NCBI RefSeq assembly: GCF_964199755.1
Contig: NC_133900.1
Location: 77,732,727 to 77,796,726, forward strand
Length of the DNA: 64,000 nucleotides
DNA from: Larus michahellis
Taxonomy: Eukaryota; Chordata; Aves; Charadriiformes; Laridae
Direction: 5' to 3'
The notes under the pieces were generated by a model, which had not been told where the DNA came from, made no database searches, and saw only the letters and a program-made list of their open reading frames with translations. The translations under genes and the position numbers were made by a program. Positions 21,634-34,019 of the stretch are shown here, one piece after another (the stretch's first letter is position 1; every line of letters starts with the position of its first letter).

Positions 21634-24600
21634 CGCTTGAGATACTCGTAAAAATAATTCCAGGTGGAAAACATAACTAAAAGATAGATGAGGTAACAAT
21701 ACTAGACTATAATCAGAAGCCATTTTGCTTGTTCTTGTAACTTGTTTGAGGGATGCTCAACCAGGAATCTCTGTTTAAATCCAGGGGACCCATTAGACAG
21801 GGAGACAGAGAGAGTCCTTGCAGAAATGGAGGCCGTTGTAGCCGAACAGTCTCTCGTCACTGAAGGTATTCAGGAGTTTCATATGCACGGACTTCTCTTC
21901 TTTAATCCCCACTGGTGTTCCTGGGTTGAGAAATAACAGTACTGGGATTATGTGAGTCAACTTGTTCCAGTTTGACAGCTCATCACACAAGCACTTGCAT
22001 CATGTATAGATATGGAGAAATATGCACGCAACTACGATGCAAATTTAGGTGCCTTTGGAAAGAGCACAGAGAATTCATATTTCTTGATTATGCTTCTCAA
22101 GGGACACTCACTGAACAATATCCCTTCTCACTCGTTAGGCTGAAATTATGTTTCAGTGTAAACTAAGCTTATTAAGTTTCCTAGGCTTTTCGCTGTTCAA
22201 CTTAGCCAGAAGACAACAGTTTGAGTCAAATTTGGACTATTGCTCTTGTCTGGCAAATACTTAAACTCAGTATTTGAAATCATCATTGCCTAATCAAATA
22301 CTCCTAGTAATTTAGAGTGCAGCATAATCGGTGTTCTTGTCTAGACAAACCAGGTAACCAGCATTCTTTAAAGACTTTAAATTTGTTTGGTTTTCCTGAA
22401 AGGATGTTTGCTGTATGTGAAATTCATTAGGCTGGGAGTTAACCAACTGATATCAGAACTTCGTGCCTTGGGTGTAATGCCATATGAATCTACTGCCATT
22501 GGAATATTAGTGGTTATCCGTGCCTGCAGAAATAATTCCTGTTATTGTCACATCTATACACCAGAAATAAAAAACAAAGATCAAATCCTGATGAGTGAGA
22601 TGCGAGCAAATTTCATCTGTCTCTGTGTCTTTGAGCCTAAGCAAGTATGCACAGCATCCACTTTTTTTAGGAGTCTCTTGAGCAGACAATCAGGATTCCA
22701 TGAGATTACATTTCCTGCTTCAGTGAATATTTGGGAATGTATTGACCCACTTCATCTCATTTGGGATTATTTTGAGTCTTGGAAGAACGAGTGAAAGAGA
22801 AATGTGGTTAGCAGGCTACACCTGGACTACACAGTGTTGTGATTCTCAAGCAGGAAACCAGTGGCAAGTGACTAATAAGCACTGTAGATAGAGTTATGCT
22901 CTTTTATTACACATTCTCTGAAAACACTGGGCCTGCTTCCCACTGCAGCGTGCTCACGGTGATGCAGAGAAGGCATGCAATGCCTCCTCACTTTCAACAA
23001 CTCGTGTCACGGTCTCAGAAATCCGTAGGCAGGTTGCCTCGGGAGCTTGTAATGGTTAACGTTGTGTTCCAGGCACGATTTTATTCTATGTTTTTAACCC
23101 TGGGAATAATTCTTGTCTATGAATTCCCCCGTGATCTTGGGCTCAGCTGAAAATGCTGAAGTATTGGAAAGCTTTTGCTAGCAGAATACGAAAAACCCCA
23201 CTTTTATACTTTATAAATTTACAGATTTTTATTTCAGTCCCAATTATCTTCTATATTGCAAATGATTGGACTCTTCATCTTTGAGATAAATGCAGTAGCA
23301 ATAACGCAAATTTTTATCTAAGCTATTTTAATTTCCATGTGCACTGTATTCAATGCTAGATTTGGTCATGTTCCAGGATCATAACCGCCTTACAGCAGGG
23401 GCTGCCTTTGACAGTGCTGTGGGATCTAACCTTGAGATACTTCCCTAGTAAGACAGACCTTTTTTATATTTTTTTCAAAAATTAACTACTTGATCAGGCT
23501 TTATCTTTTTTTAAATGGCACTTTTATATCTGCAGAGCTTGTGGTACTACTGGGTCCACCTCATTTTCCCCATTACCCAGTCTGTATGGTGGAATTTCAG
23601 GACAGTGCATCCTCCTTCCTATAACAAGTTTGGAAATAGCCTTATGTCTCCCCTTTTAAGTGATTAAGCTTTCCTATTTAAAAAAAGTTTAAAATTGTGA
23701 GGCTACAGGGACTTGTACAAAATTTCTTTTAATATGTCAAAGATTTCTTAGTTCTAGCATTATCCACAAAAGGCAAGAAATGTGAAACATAAGCTCTGTC
23801 CTCTGTGGGCAGAATGCCTCTGGCAGCTAAAACTGAAGGAATGGACTTCGTTACCCTACATCTCCAAAACAGCAATAGTTGCAAAAGTCACAATATTGCC
23901 TTAAGGTTATTTCTTATCTTACCAAATGCCTTCAGGGGACAGTCGATCTTTGTTCTCTCTCACACACTGAAATGCAGTTCACATTTCATTTATTAAGGGA
24001 AGGAGAGGTAAGAATTTTTTATATATTCTTACCTCCTCAGAAACATGTTTATATAAACTTTCATATTTGTACAAGAACATAAAGCAAATGTATGTACAAT
24101 AAAAGAAGGAGGGTTGGCTTAAGAAATATTCAGCAGTGAATATTTTCCTGCTTACTGGTGGTTGGCTTATTTGTATCACTTAAGAATCTACCTTTCTCAC
24201 CATTATAATGTCCTTGTCATGACACAGAAGACGGCATTAAGAGACAGCAAAGAGTACCACAGCTTGCTTATTTTTCTCCTTTAATAAAAACTGTGCTTTT
24301 AAAAGTAACTGTAATCCAACCATTTAAAGTCTGCTCAATGCTTTTCAGTTTGAAATTGTGTCTAGTAAAAAATGGTGGCAACAATTCTGATAAAGACTTC
24401 CATCTGAATTTCCGCAATCTAGAGTTCTGGTTCTCAATGCCAGAGGTAGCTTCCACTACTTAGAGTAAACAGGAATAGCTGGAGTCTGGGTATAGACAGA
24501 CACAGAAGACGTCAAATATAACAGAAGTATTTTATGCTTTGCTATAAACTCAGCTATATAAGCCATCCCAACGTTAAACTGAAGATGAAATATTTTTACA

Positions 24601-27600
24601 TGAAAAGCAACTAAGGTACCAAAAGGACTTGCAATGAAGAGCAAATGAAACCAGTGCTGTTGTTTGGGCAGTTGTATAGTCTATAGGTCCAAGCTTCTGA
24701 ACCTTCTTTCCATCGTCGTTCTAGCCCAAGACCACTGTCATGACTAAATGTTGGTTTTGTACGGCAAATATAAAAAATACTAATGCTCTGATGATTTTCT
24801 TTATACATGAAGTCATTTTGACTCAATGCAAGGGGCAAGGTGGAGGGAGATGGCTGGAGAGAAGTAAACAAGGTGGAGATGTGCAGTAGGAAGGACTTTC
24901 CACCTTCAGGGACAGTGAAATCACCAAGGCGATTTGGAAAGTTGAGCTTTCTGACGTAGGAAAAGAAGAGAGAGGGGAAAAAATGCCTTTAATATTAATA
25001 ACACACCAGTTTCTGTAGAGGTAAGTGGCATTAGGAAGAAGCAATGTAGTTTCAGTGTCAACAGAAGGTGAGCAGAGACTCTCACACAGAGACTCTCTTG
25101 CCTGTGGGCAAGATAGGAATGTTCATGAATACTCTCTATGTTAGCTCTGAGAGGAGCGAGAAATCAGACAATGAGCCAGACTGAACAAAAGCAGAGGGTA
25201 ATGTACCTTCTGAAAAAGGGGAGGAAAAGAGAAGGGCAGAGAAAGCTGTTCTGTTAGATATTTCATCGCTTGTCAAGATAATGTCCACTAATTATTGAAC
25301 CAGCATGTGTCCCAAGCAGGGAAAAGTGGCTTCCAATATTGGTACAACACTCTGCAGTTCATGGCCTATCCTTGCCATCGTATCCTATAAGCTGCTTGAG
25401 ATGTACCTCTTTGATCTGTTCGGGTGTCCAAAAAATTTCTGCCTAGTGCTTGTTTCCTGCTTCCTTTTGTGATCTACTTCAGTTGAGAAATATTATGTTT
25501 TCTGGGATGTAGTTCCAGCTCTCAAAGTGTTTTAAGTCCAAGTTCAGGAGGACCTGGGCATAAAGCACATTCTTTTATACCGGTGAGAACTTGCCACCTG
25601 GAGAGTGAAGGCACCCTGGTTCTCACTGAGCTGGAGGCTTCACAAGAGCCAAGGAGAAACCACTTTTCATAAAAGCTGTATCCTGCCTTTCCACAAGTCT
25701 GTGACTTCCACTCTGTCATGAAGTAATCATAGGGATTGCTGCCTCCCACAGAAGCAATGTCCTACATCTAGACAGAAATAAGTGCTCCTGTCTCCCCGCT
25801 TCCCCTGAATTCGGACTTCTGTGGGGACAGGGATGCAGGCTTGGGGTGAGCCCAGCCTGAGATGCAGGGTGGGTCCAACACAACACAGATCATCAGGACT
25901 TTGCAAGCAGGAGAGGTGATGCTCCAGAGCCAGGCTGCTCCACCTGGAGTCGCACCAGGGATCAGGGTCAGTAGGGTTCCTGCGAGCACAACAGAGAGAG
26001 GCCCTTTCTCCAGGACGAACCTAGGGGCAGGAAAAAGAAGAATGCATCATCAGAAATACCATTTTCCACTATATAACACCAATCTTTCTCCCTTCATTTT
26101 CTAGTAAGCCCCGTATTTCTAGCCCTTTATTTGCAGTTCCTTTTCAAGAGTTAATCTTGATCATGAGTACAGCATACGGGCACTGGTGGGAATACTTTTT
26201 GTGATAAAATCTGGAGCAAATATGCAGCCATGTGTAGCACTGTATGATTCATTTTATTTTTATCCAGATCACAGCAACATATATAGTGACTGCCAATATG
26301 CAATTCCCATTTAAACTAAAAGAGCTGGTATGCTCTGATGTATTTCAAGTAATGTCTGACTTTCTTTCCTATCATGCTATAAAGAATGCCATCAGCATTT
26401 CTATTGTATGGCTGTTTCTACCCATGGTTACAGCCTATATGAGTAAATACAGGTCCTAATCTTAGAAAAAAGAAGATCAATACCTTTTTGAAGAGGAACG
26501 TAACGAAGACGATCAGTAAGTTTCACAGGGGATCACTGTTCCTGCTAATTGGCAGTTATCCTAGAAAAGGAAAATACAATAGTACAATGAATTTTATAAG
26601 CTATACTATACTGATGTTTCAGGATCTTTATGCTGCTTTTAATCTTCTATTCTACAAGTATCTCTTGAAGTAAGGAAAAAAAATCAGGAAGTTTCCCCAA
26701 AGAGAAGAATGCTATTACTAAGAGCGTGGCCTTTCTGACAAGTGCCAACTGACAGTGCCAACGATTCTAGCTGCATACATGAAATATAATGACGTCTTGC
26801 GAAGAACGTGATGTTCAAATTCTGTTATAAATTTTAATCATAGAAAAATATGGTAGATGACTATGCAAAAATAGTTACTTTTCGTTGCCTGTGCGCATCA
26901 GCTTTGTGAATTCTGAGAGACAGTGATTATGTCAATACATGAGTGTCAATACAACGAACTGTGAACTTCAGTTAAGTCTGATTTATTTTTGGTGATGAAT
27001 ATTGAGAGTGAGTAATCCAATGCACCAGTTGTGACAATACAAACAGGTTGACGGCGTGTGTACCTAGCACTGGGGCAGGCAATTCTGCTGTGGATCTGAT
27101 CTTATTATCAGTTTGGGGAGGAAGTCTGTTGCATACAAACTCTACTGCATATTTAATGACAGAAGGAATCCCCTTGGACCAATTAAATTTTTTGTTTACA
27201 TTGCCGTTAGGTAAAGTTGTTTCCCAGTTTGGCATTACTTACCTCAGTTATGCAGCCGATGCAGGATTTATTGCTCATATGTTTTTTCAGCAGTCATAAA
27301 TCTAACATATTCGGAGAGCTTTTTCTTAGCAATCCAAAATGAAATGATAAATTTTTTAAGCTGCTACATATTACTGACTATTAGATCCAAACCCACACTG
27401 TTTCTGTCACCAGAGTTTATAATGTTTGGCACTTTGAATGGAATATAAATTAACTTTATTAACTTACTTTGGTTTGTGTTGTCTTAAGTTTAGAAATGGT
27501 GTATGGGCTGTGAAAGGATACATTACTTTTTAATACATCTAGGGAAAATGGGGGGCGGGTAGAATGTCACAGAAGGACATAATCTTGCCAAAGAAGTTAC

Positions 27601-28735
27601 CTCCAGTGAAGTTACACCAACATTGAAGTCGACCCGCAATTTTCACTCCACAATGAATCATTTAAAGAAAAGAAAACACTACAACTTTCATTTTCTTGCT
27701 GTTACAGAAACTTCACAAAACTGTAAAGCTGTACAGTGAGGTTTTTTTCTTTTATCCATTTGGGGGAATACATTTAATTCATATGGCTCAGCTGACACAG
27801 GCTGCGCCTTAGAAGGCAGAAACCACAGGTTTTGCAGCTAATACTGTTAAAACAACATCTGACTCTTCACTCCTGACAAGGATCTTCAGTCTTCAGAAGA
27901 GGGAGCTGCTGTAAGGAAAGATACAGAGGCAGATAACAAAACGGGATGGGAAGGACTCGGGTACTTCCACCTGCACATCTGGAATTGGCAATAAATACTG
28001 AACACGAATGAAGCCTACGCAAAATCATGCACAGGAAAGCAATGAGCATATTTCAAGTGTGGATAAACAGCGTCCACCTTACAGACTCTTGTTGTCCATG
28101 ATAGTCTCGACTTTGCTGAAAGGAAAATGAATGTGAAATGAAATAGTGGTAGGGGTTTCATTTGTTTCTTTGTTTTCACCTGAATGGTTTTCAGTCCAAG
28201 TAAGTATATTAAGTACTGGTGTTAACTGCCACTCTGTAGGAGTAGTACAGTTTATATTCTCCTTTATTGAAGTATATGGCTATATGTCAGTCTCGTACCT
28301 TATTGTTTCAATATTCATTAGTATTGCAGAGGTTTAGGTGTGCTGGAGGATAAAGAATCATATCCAGCTTTGAATAGAATGGCCCAAATGAAGCATTATC
28401 TTGACAAAAAGTCCCAAATCCCTGGACTTGAATCTGGATTTCAGAGAGTCATGAAGACTGCAGCATCCACTTTCTGTAAATTCCACCCTTCCAGTTTAAT
28501 TAACTTTCATATTTTGTTTGGCTTCAAAGGCGTTTCATCAGGTGCAACTTGAATATTGTAGCTAGATCTTCCAAGAGACAACAGAATATCTAGTTCTGCT
28601 TTTGCTGTGGTCTAAGGTCTACTTGCGCTTACCCAAATGACAGCAAGACTATACCCCATAACAGATAATTCCCTGGCAGGCAGGGATGAAGACTAAAATT
28701 AAGTTTTAGTCCATAATTCTTTTCCTCATTGGGGA
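21634..28735. other. Single-copy DNA, no gene seen
   Basis: About 7 kb with no recognisable mobile element or exon. The longest open frame is 22387-22794 (+, 135 codons); it shows no domain, signal peptide or repeat structure that I recognise. A near-duplicate of GAGACTCTC-containing text occurs at 25072-25098. 25500-26060 is slightly GC-richer with nothing identifiable. Confidence 0.55.
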
Positions 28736-29275
28736 TGGTCTGGCTGGGATAGAGTTAGCTGTCTTTATAGCAGCCTGGACGGTGCTGTGGTTTTGATTTG
28801 TGACTAAAGTGGTGGTGGGGTTAACACACTGATGTTTTAGCAATTGCCGAACGGTGCTTGCGCAGTGCCAAGGCTTTCTCTGTTTTTCACTCTGCCCCCC
28901 GCAATGAGTAGCCTGGGGGTGAGCAAGAGATTGGGAGGGGACACAGCCAGGGCAGCTGACCTGAACTGACCAAAGGGATGTTCCATCCCATGTAACATCT
29001 TGCTCATAATAAACACTGGTGAGGTAGACTTTCCAAGGTGGCCGTTGTCAGGAGACTGGCTGGCCATTGGTCTGCTTGTGAGAGGAGTGAGTGACTGCCT
29101 TTGCATCACTGTTTGTTTGGTTTTTTTCGGGTCTTTCTTTCATTTATTAAATTGTCTTTATCTCAACGCATGAGTTTTTCTCGCTTTTGCACTTCCAGTT
29201 CCTTCCGCCATCCTGCTGGGGGCAGCAAGTGGGCCAGTGGCTGGGTGGGTGCTCAGTGGCTGGGTGGAGTCCCTT
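28736..29275 (+). mobile_element. Solo LTR, second ERV-type family
   Basis: I recognise this as a common avian LTR. It opens TGGTCTGGCTGGGATAGAGT. It then carries GGGAGGGGACACAGCCAGGG at 28935-28954, followed by CTGACCTGAACTGACCAAAG. It ends in the R/U5-like stretch ATTAAATTGTCTTTATCTCA (29147-29166) and GAGTTTTTCTC. A degraded ATAATAAACAC at 29006-29018 sits where these LTRs have their TATA box. Orientation is +. The right end lacks a clear terminal CA and the 29238-29268 part repeats GGCTGGGTGG, so the 3' boundary is approximate. No internal retroviral genes adjoin it. Confidence 0.8.
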
Positions 29276-32200
29276 AGAGCCCTGTTTTTCACAAACTCCC
29301 CAAGTTGCACTGTATTTAACTTGAAAATATTTTAAAGGTAGACCAATACGATGAATGCTACTGCAATCCTAGTCTATTGCCATCCGATTTATTACTGATA
29401 TTTATATTTGGCATAATGTCAATGTAGCCCAGGGGCAGAAATAGCAGTGAGACACTCTCTGAAAAGCATTTCTAGCTCCTAAAGATAACCAAATAATGAT
29501 GGACAGGCATACATAACACATCCAGCCACACCTGGAGGCAAACTTGCTGAGTATAAAAGCGGTGGGTTTTTTTTCCTAAAACAAATGTCATGGGTATATT
29601 GGGAAAAATAATGAAATGCAGACCACGCTTCCCAAGATGGACTTTTAATTGCATACTTTTATTTCTTTGTCAGTGACTACATCATTGCTTTTCTGTGTAT
29701 GGCATGCTAAGGTGCTGTACAATGCCAGCTGAACACAGAAAATTATTACTTAGAACTTGCAAATTCAGATCGCTTCTCATATTATGCTATAAACATTAAT
29801 GACAATGTCTGGACATAGGCTATAAGACTTCATTTTTAGAATCTGATTTTCAAAGCGGTGCAAATACTTCCCCTAAATTCTGCATCTCTTTTTTTTGGTA
29901 GCTAAACTTTGTCCATGTACAAATGTAGTCGCATTGCTGAACTAAGAAACTACTTCAGAAAATGCATTGCATAGTCCGTATCACAATATTCTTGCTGGGT
30001 TTTTTTGCTTGTACTCTACATTATTGTGCTTAAAACTTGAAGTATATGGTGGAAATATCCCAGTGTGTACAGGGCTTAAAACTCGAACAGCCTTTACTGC
30101 TTTATTTTCACATCTTTTACTTTGGGGTAGGTTTGGGCAAATAAAACAAAGTTACATGCAATAATGTATGCCATGTATGTTATATCAGATACACTTACAT
30201 TTCTGAATACTTGCAGTATATTCATACACCTACACATCAATTTCAAAATTACTGTTGAAGCAATGCAACATTTTAAAAGATGTTGTGATAAAGAACCATA
30301 GCAGCTCAGGGCATTTCTGTCCAAGTTGTTTTCCATTAAAGGTATTGTTTGATATCATTCATCTTCAACACGTTGTGTTTCCTTTGGGCTTCTATTACTA
30401 TACCTGCTATGTCAGTCCCATTGTAGCAATGACAGTGATTTATCAAGCCCATTAAATCTGCAGTATCTCTGGCTAGAAAAGCTAGTTTTTCAAATATTAA
30501 ATCTCAGATGTGTCACATTTAACCTGCCCTGAACTCCTGAAGCAACTCTGTGCCGCTTTTAAAAAAAATCAAATTTGATTTTATTAGCAAACTTTTTACC
30601 TTAGTGTGAAATAGAAAGCATTATCAGCTGCTGAAGTAAGAGGTGTCGTAGAAGCATAAGAATTACTTATACAAGGAAAGCCGAGTTATCCCAAAGAGTC
30701 TGTCCCTCTTAAGCTTATCTTACCCCTTACCCTCTGATACGTCACTGTCTCCTTCAATTTTCTCTCACCATAAAAATGTCTAGCTGTCTCTTACGATGAT
30801 TTCTGCCATTTGCCTCCCTGGGCACAGGGTGCCAGGCTGAGCAGGTTAGCTTGTGTTACTTTGTCAAACCAATTCCTGATTTAGAGCTATCTATTAGATC
30901 ATCTTGAAGTCTTGCCTTTTTCTGTGATCACTAATGTTGACACATCTAAGAGAGCACAGAGAGGAACATAAAAGACTACAAGAAGATGCTAAAGGAAAGA
31001 TGAAAAGAGCAGGGCACATTTAGCTTTGTCACATATAAATGAATAGATGTAAGATGACAGATACTCAAAGTACAAGTGTAAGGAGTTAGAAGAATTTTTC
31101 AGGTCGGTCAGAAGGAAATAATCAACATTCATGGAATAACTGTATATGATGGATGTTTTTATAACGGTATATATAATGGTGTCAAGCGTTTTCCCAACAC
31201 ACTAGGAAAGAAAAGTTTCTGTTCTGAAGAGCTTGAAATCTAAAGTGGACGTTTTCAGAAGCGTGGGCAAGAACAAGTCACCAACACTTTCTTCTACTAT
31301 ATGTTGTGGGGAGTATCTGTGCTTCTGAAAGTCTTTTTTCTCTCCTAACCCTTCTTTCTACATGCAGTTGATTAAGTAAGGGTGACGAAAAGGAACACAA
31401 CTAAATGAACAGTGGCTGAACTAGATATACATACGTGCCGGTTGTGTTTATAAGAGGACATGTTCCTGATTCCCTCCTTGAAGCAAATATACTAAGGTTA
31501 TAACAGCCTATCTACCTTTTAAAATTAGTATAAGATAATATTTTCCAACAGTGCAATCTCTAAATTATATACAGTACTATAAAAGCTTTGTCCTGGCTTG
31601 AAACCCATGGATGAGTTTCAGCCTCTAATAATAAAAGATGTAATTATTATCTCTCTGATGTAGCTTTAAAACCTAAAGTTACTTTATCCCACTCGTAAGT
31701 AGTCTCACTCAGAGCCAAATCTTCATTTTATTTGAGTCAATCGCAAAACTCCCTTTACCTGCAATATAATAATACAGACGCAATGGACATAGCCTTTAGA
31801 TAAGTTATCATCCATTCCTGTTAGGCATGGCTATCGCTTTCCATGTAAGATTGTATGCCAGGGGGCTGAACAACCAGCCGAGGAAGATGAATAATGTTCT
31901 CACCTCTGCCAGAGTTTTAGTCCCTGTCCTCAGGACTTTCTGTTATTGATTTATAAAACAAAATATTTCAAACAAAAAACTCAAGCCACTTGAAACAGCC
32001 AGAAAATTTCCAGCTTCATCCCAACTACTTCTGCCCTTCTGGCAGGGTGATAAGGTAGGAATCCTGGCTGCCACCACCTTGCTTTAATAGTTCAGTGACA
32101 AGTTCCATGTTAAACTCTCTACAAGTGGGAGATTCCTTAATTTCCATGGAATACTTTTCGCAATTAATATTAGTTTCGCACTGTCACATATGATGAGAAA

Positions 32201-34019
32201 TGGAAGATACAGTCAGGTTTTGCAGCTTGCTTTATTTGCTGCTGTATTTTAAAACACCGAATTGTTGTTTACAGTTATCTTGTGCAAACAGTGAGAATAT
32301 TCAGCTACTGGGTTGTTTCCCAAGCTCAACAGCTTGGGAACAGCATCTTGGATTTTTGTTTTCTCAAATCGATTCTCTGCAGCTCTGAGATTACCATTGG
32401 AAGGTGGTGATGAAGAAGAAAACGCCCATTATTAACTCTTTCATGAATAGATCTCCCCTGAACTCTGATATAAGTAGGGCCCAGGATAGAAATGAAGGTG
32501 AGAGACTGTGATAGAGAACCACTGCGTTGGATCTTACAGGCTCAAGTTGAAAAATCCAGCATGATGCAGCCTCCCGGATTCCCTTGAGTTTTCTTCTAAT
32601 CTTCTGTTTCTTATTATTTTTTCAATTCGATAGCATTACAGCAACACACGTTTTTAGAGCATGCAGTTTCAGAGGTGTCCTGAAGACCAGCAGGTCTCCA
32701 CCTTCATTAACCTGCCTGACCTTTGGGAATAATGCCTGGTGTTTCAGGAGAATTAAAGGAGACAATAGTTTGCATGACATGAAGGTCTAATTCCATGTTT
32801 TTTCTATTGATTGAGGAAAGCTTGTTTGATTTGATGAAAGTTGTGCTCACAGGTTCAGGAAACCAGGGACTAAATCCAGAATGGCTCTTTTACCACCTCA
32901 CTTTCTTGTGCAGTTCCAATTACGTTGGGATAAACTAATTTCTTACTCAACATATAGTTTGTGGCTGTTTTTCTAATTCCTCCCATTCTATTGACCTATT
33001 CATGCAGAAAAACCCTCCATATTAATTGACTGATTTTTACACAAAACCAAACATCAAATGTTATGGAGAGAAAAAACAAATAAAATCCTGTCTGTTGTAC
33101 TTAATGAATGAAACCTTCCCATGAAGGGTGTCTACTTTGCCAGTATGATTCTCCCATGTTTGCAGCCCCTTCCAGAAACTTCATTTTGATTTGGGAAAGG
33201 AGCAGATCTGACTGATGGGAGCAGAACTACTTTCTCCTGATGAATAAACCCCAGACTATCTGTAACTCTGGCTCTACGCATGATTTCATTAGGTCGGACT
33301 GTGCTACTATCTCCTCAAATGCAGCAATCAGACAGTTGCCAGCTAGGAAAGGTTATGTAGCAAAACCAATGTAAATTTCAGAGGGCAGAGTAACTGCTAA
33401 AACTTCTCTACTTAAGTGGGAGCAGGAGGGGGTTTGGCAGCAAGAACGCAACAGCCACATAAACTTTGGGCTCCCAGAAGAAAAGGTTCCTCAGGGTTAC
33501 ATGAGGACTGACATGCGTAGCTTCAAATACGAATGCATTTCCTCATCTCCTGTGCATCAGCAAGAGCAGTTGTCTTTATGAGAATGAACATTAATTATTC
33601 GTATTTTAAACTTGGCTTATGCATAGGTTTTAATCTAATGTTGTGCTTCTAGAAAATAACAGCAAAGTTTTGAACACGGTCAAATGCAGACCTTGTGAAT
33701 GAATCTTCACCTATATAGTTAGGGCCATTTTCTCATAGGTGTGTAAGGGGCTGCTGATCTCCAGAGAGCAATGCCAAATGCAGAAGTGGACCATCTCCTC
33801 CAGACTAAGCAGGCAGGGAATTGGAACGCAATGAAGTCAGCAAAAAGCCAGCTAAGTAGCCATTAATAGCTTGGAAGGGACTCAAGTGTCTTGCTTGACA
33901 TTGCGAGGCACCATGATTCAACCTCAAGACACAATCTGAGAATTTCTAGGAATTTTTGGAATCCTTTTAAGACAATGTTTACCAGCTAATGCATTTTATG
34001 CATTTTACAGAGAATGATG
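29276..34019. other. Single-copy DNA, no gene seen
   Basis: AT-rich unique sequence. The only discrete structure noted is a perfect hairpin at 32317-32340. Open frames are short and unremarkable. Confidence 0.6.
32317..32340. other. Perfect 10-bp inverted repeat with a 4-base loop
   Basis: TTCCCAAGCT at 32317-32326 and AGCTTGGGAA at 32331-32340 are exact reverse complements separated by CAAC. It is too short for a microRNA precursor by itself and has no T-run beside it. Confidence 0.8.

Noticed and set aside
22387..22794. 135-codon open frame (+)
   Set aside because: No motif, signal peptide, or splice or promoter context. About one frame of this length is expected by chance in 64 kb scanned in six frames.
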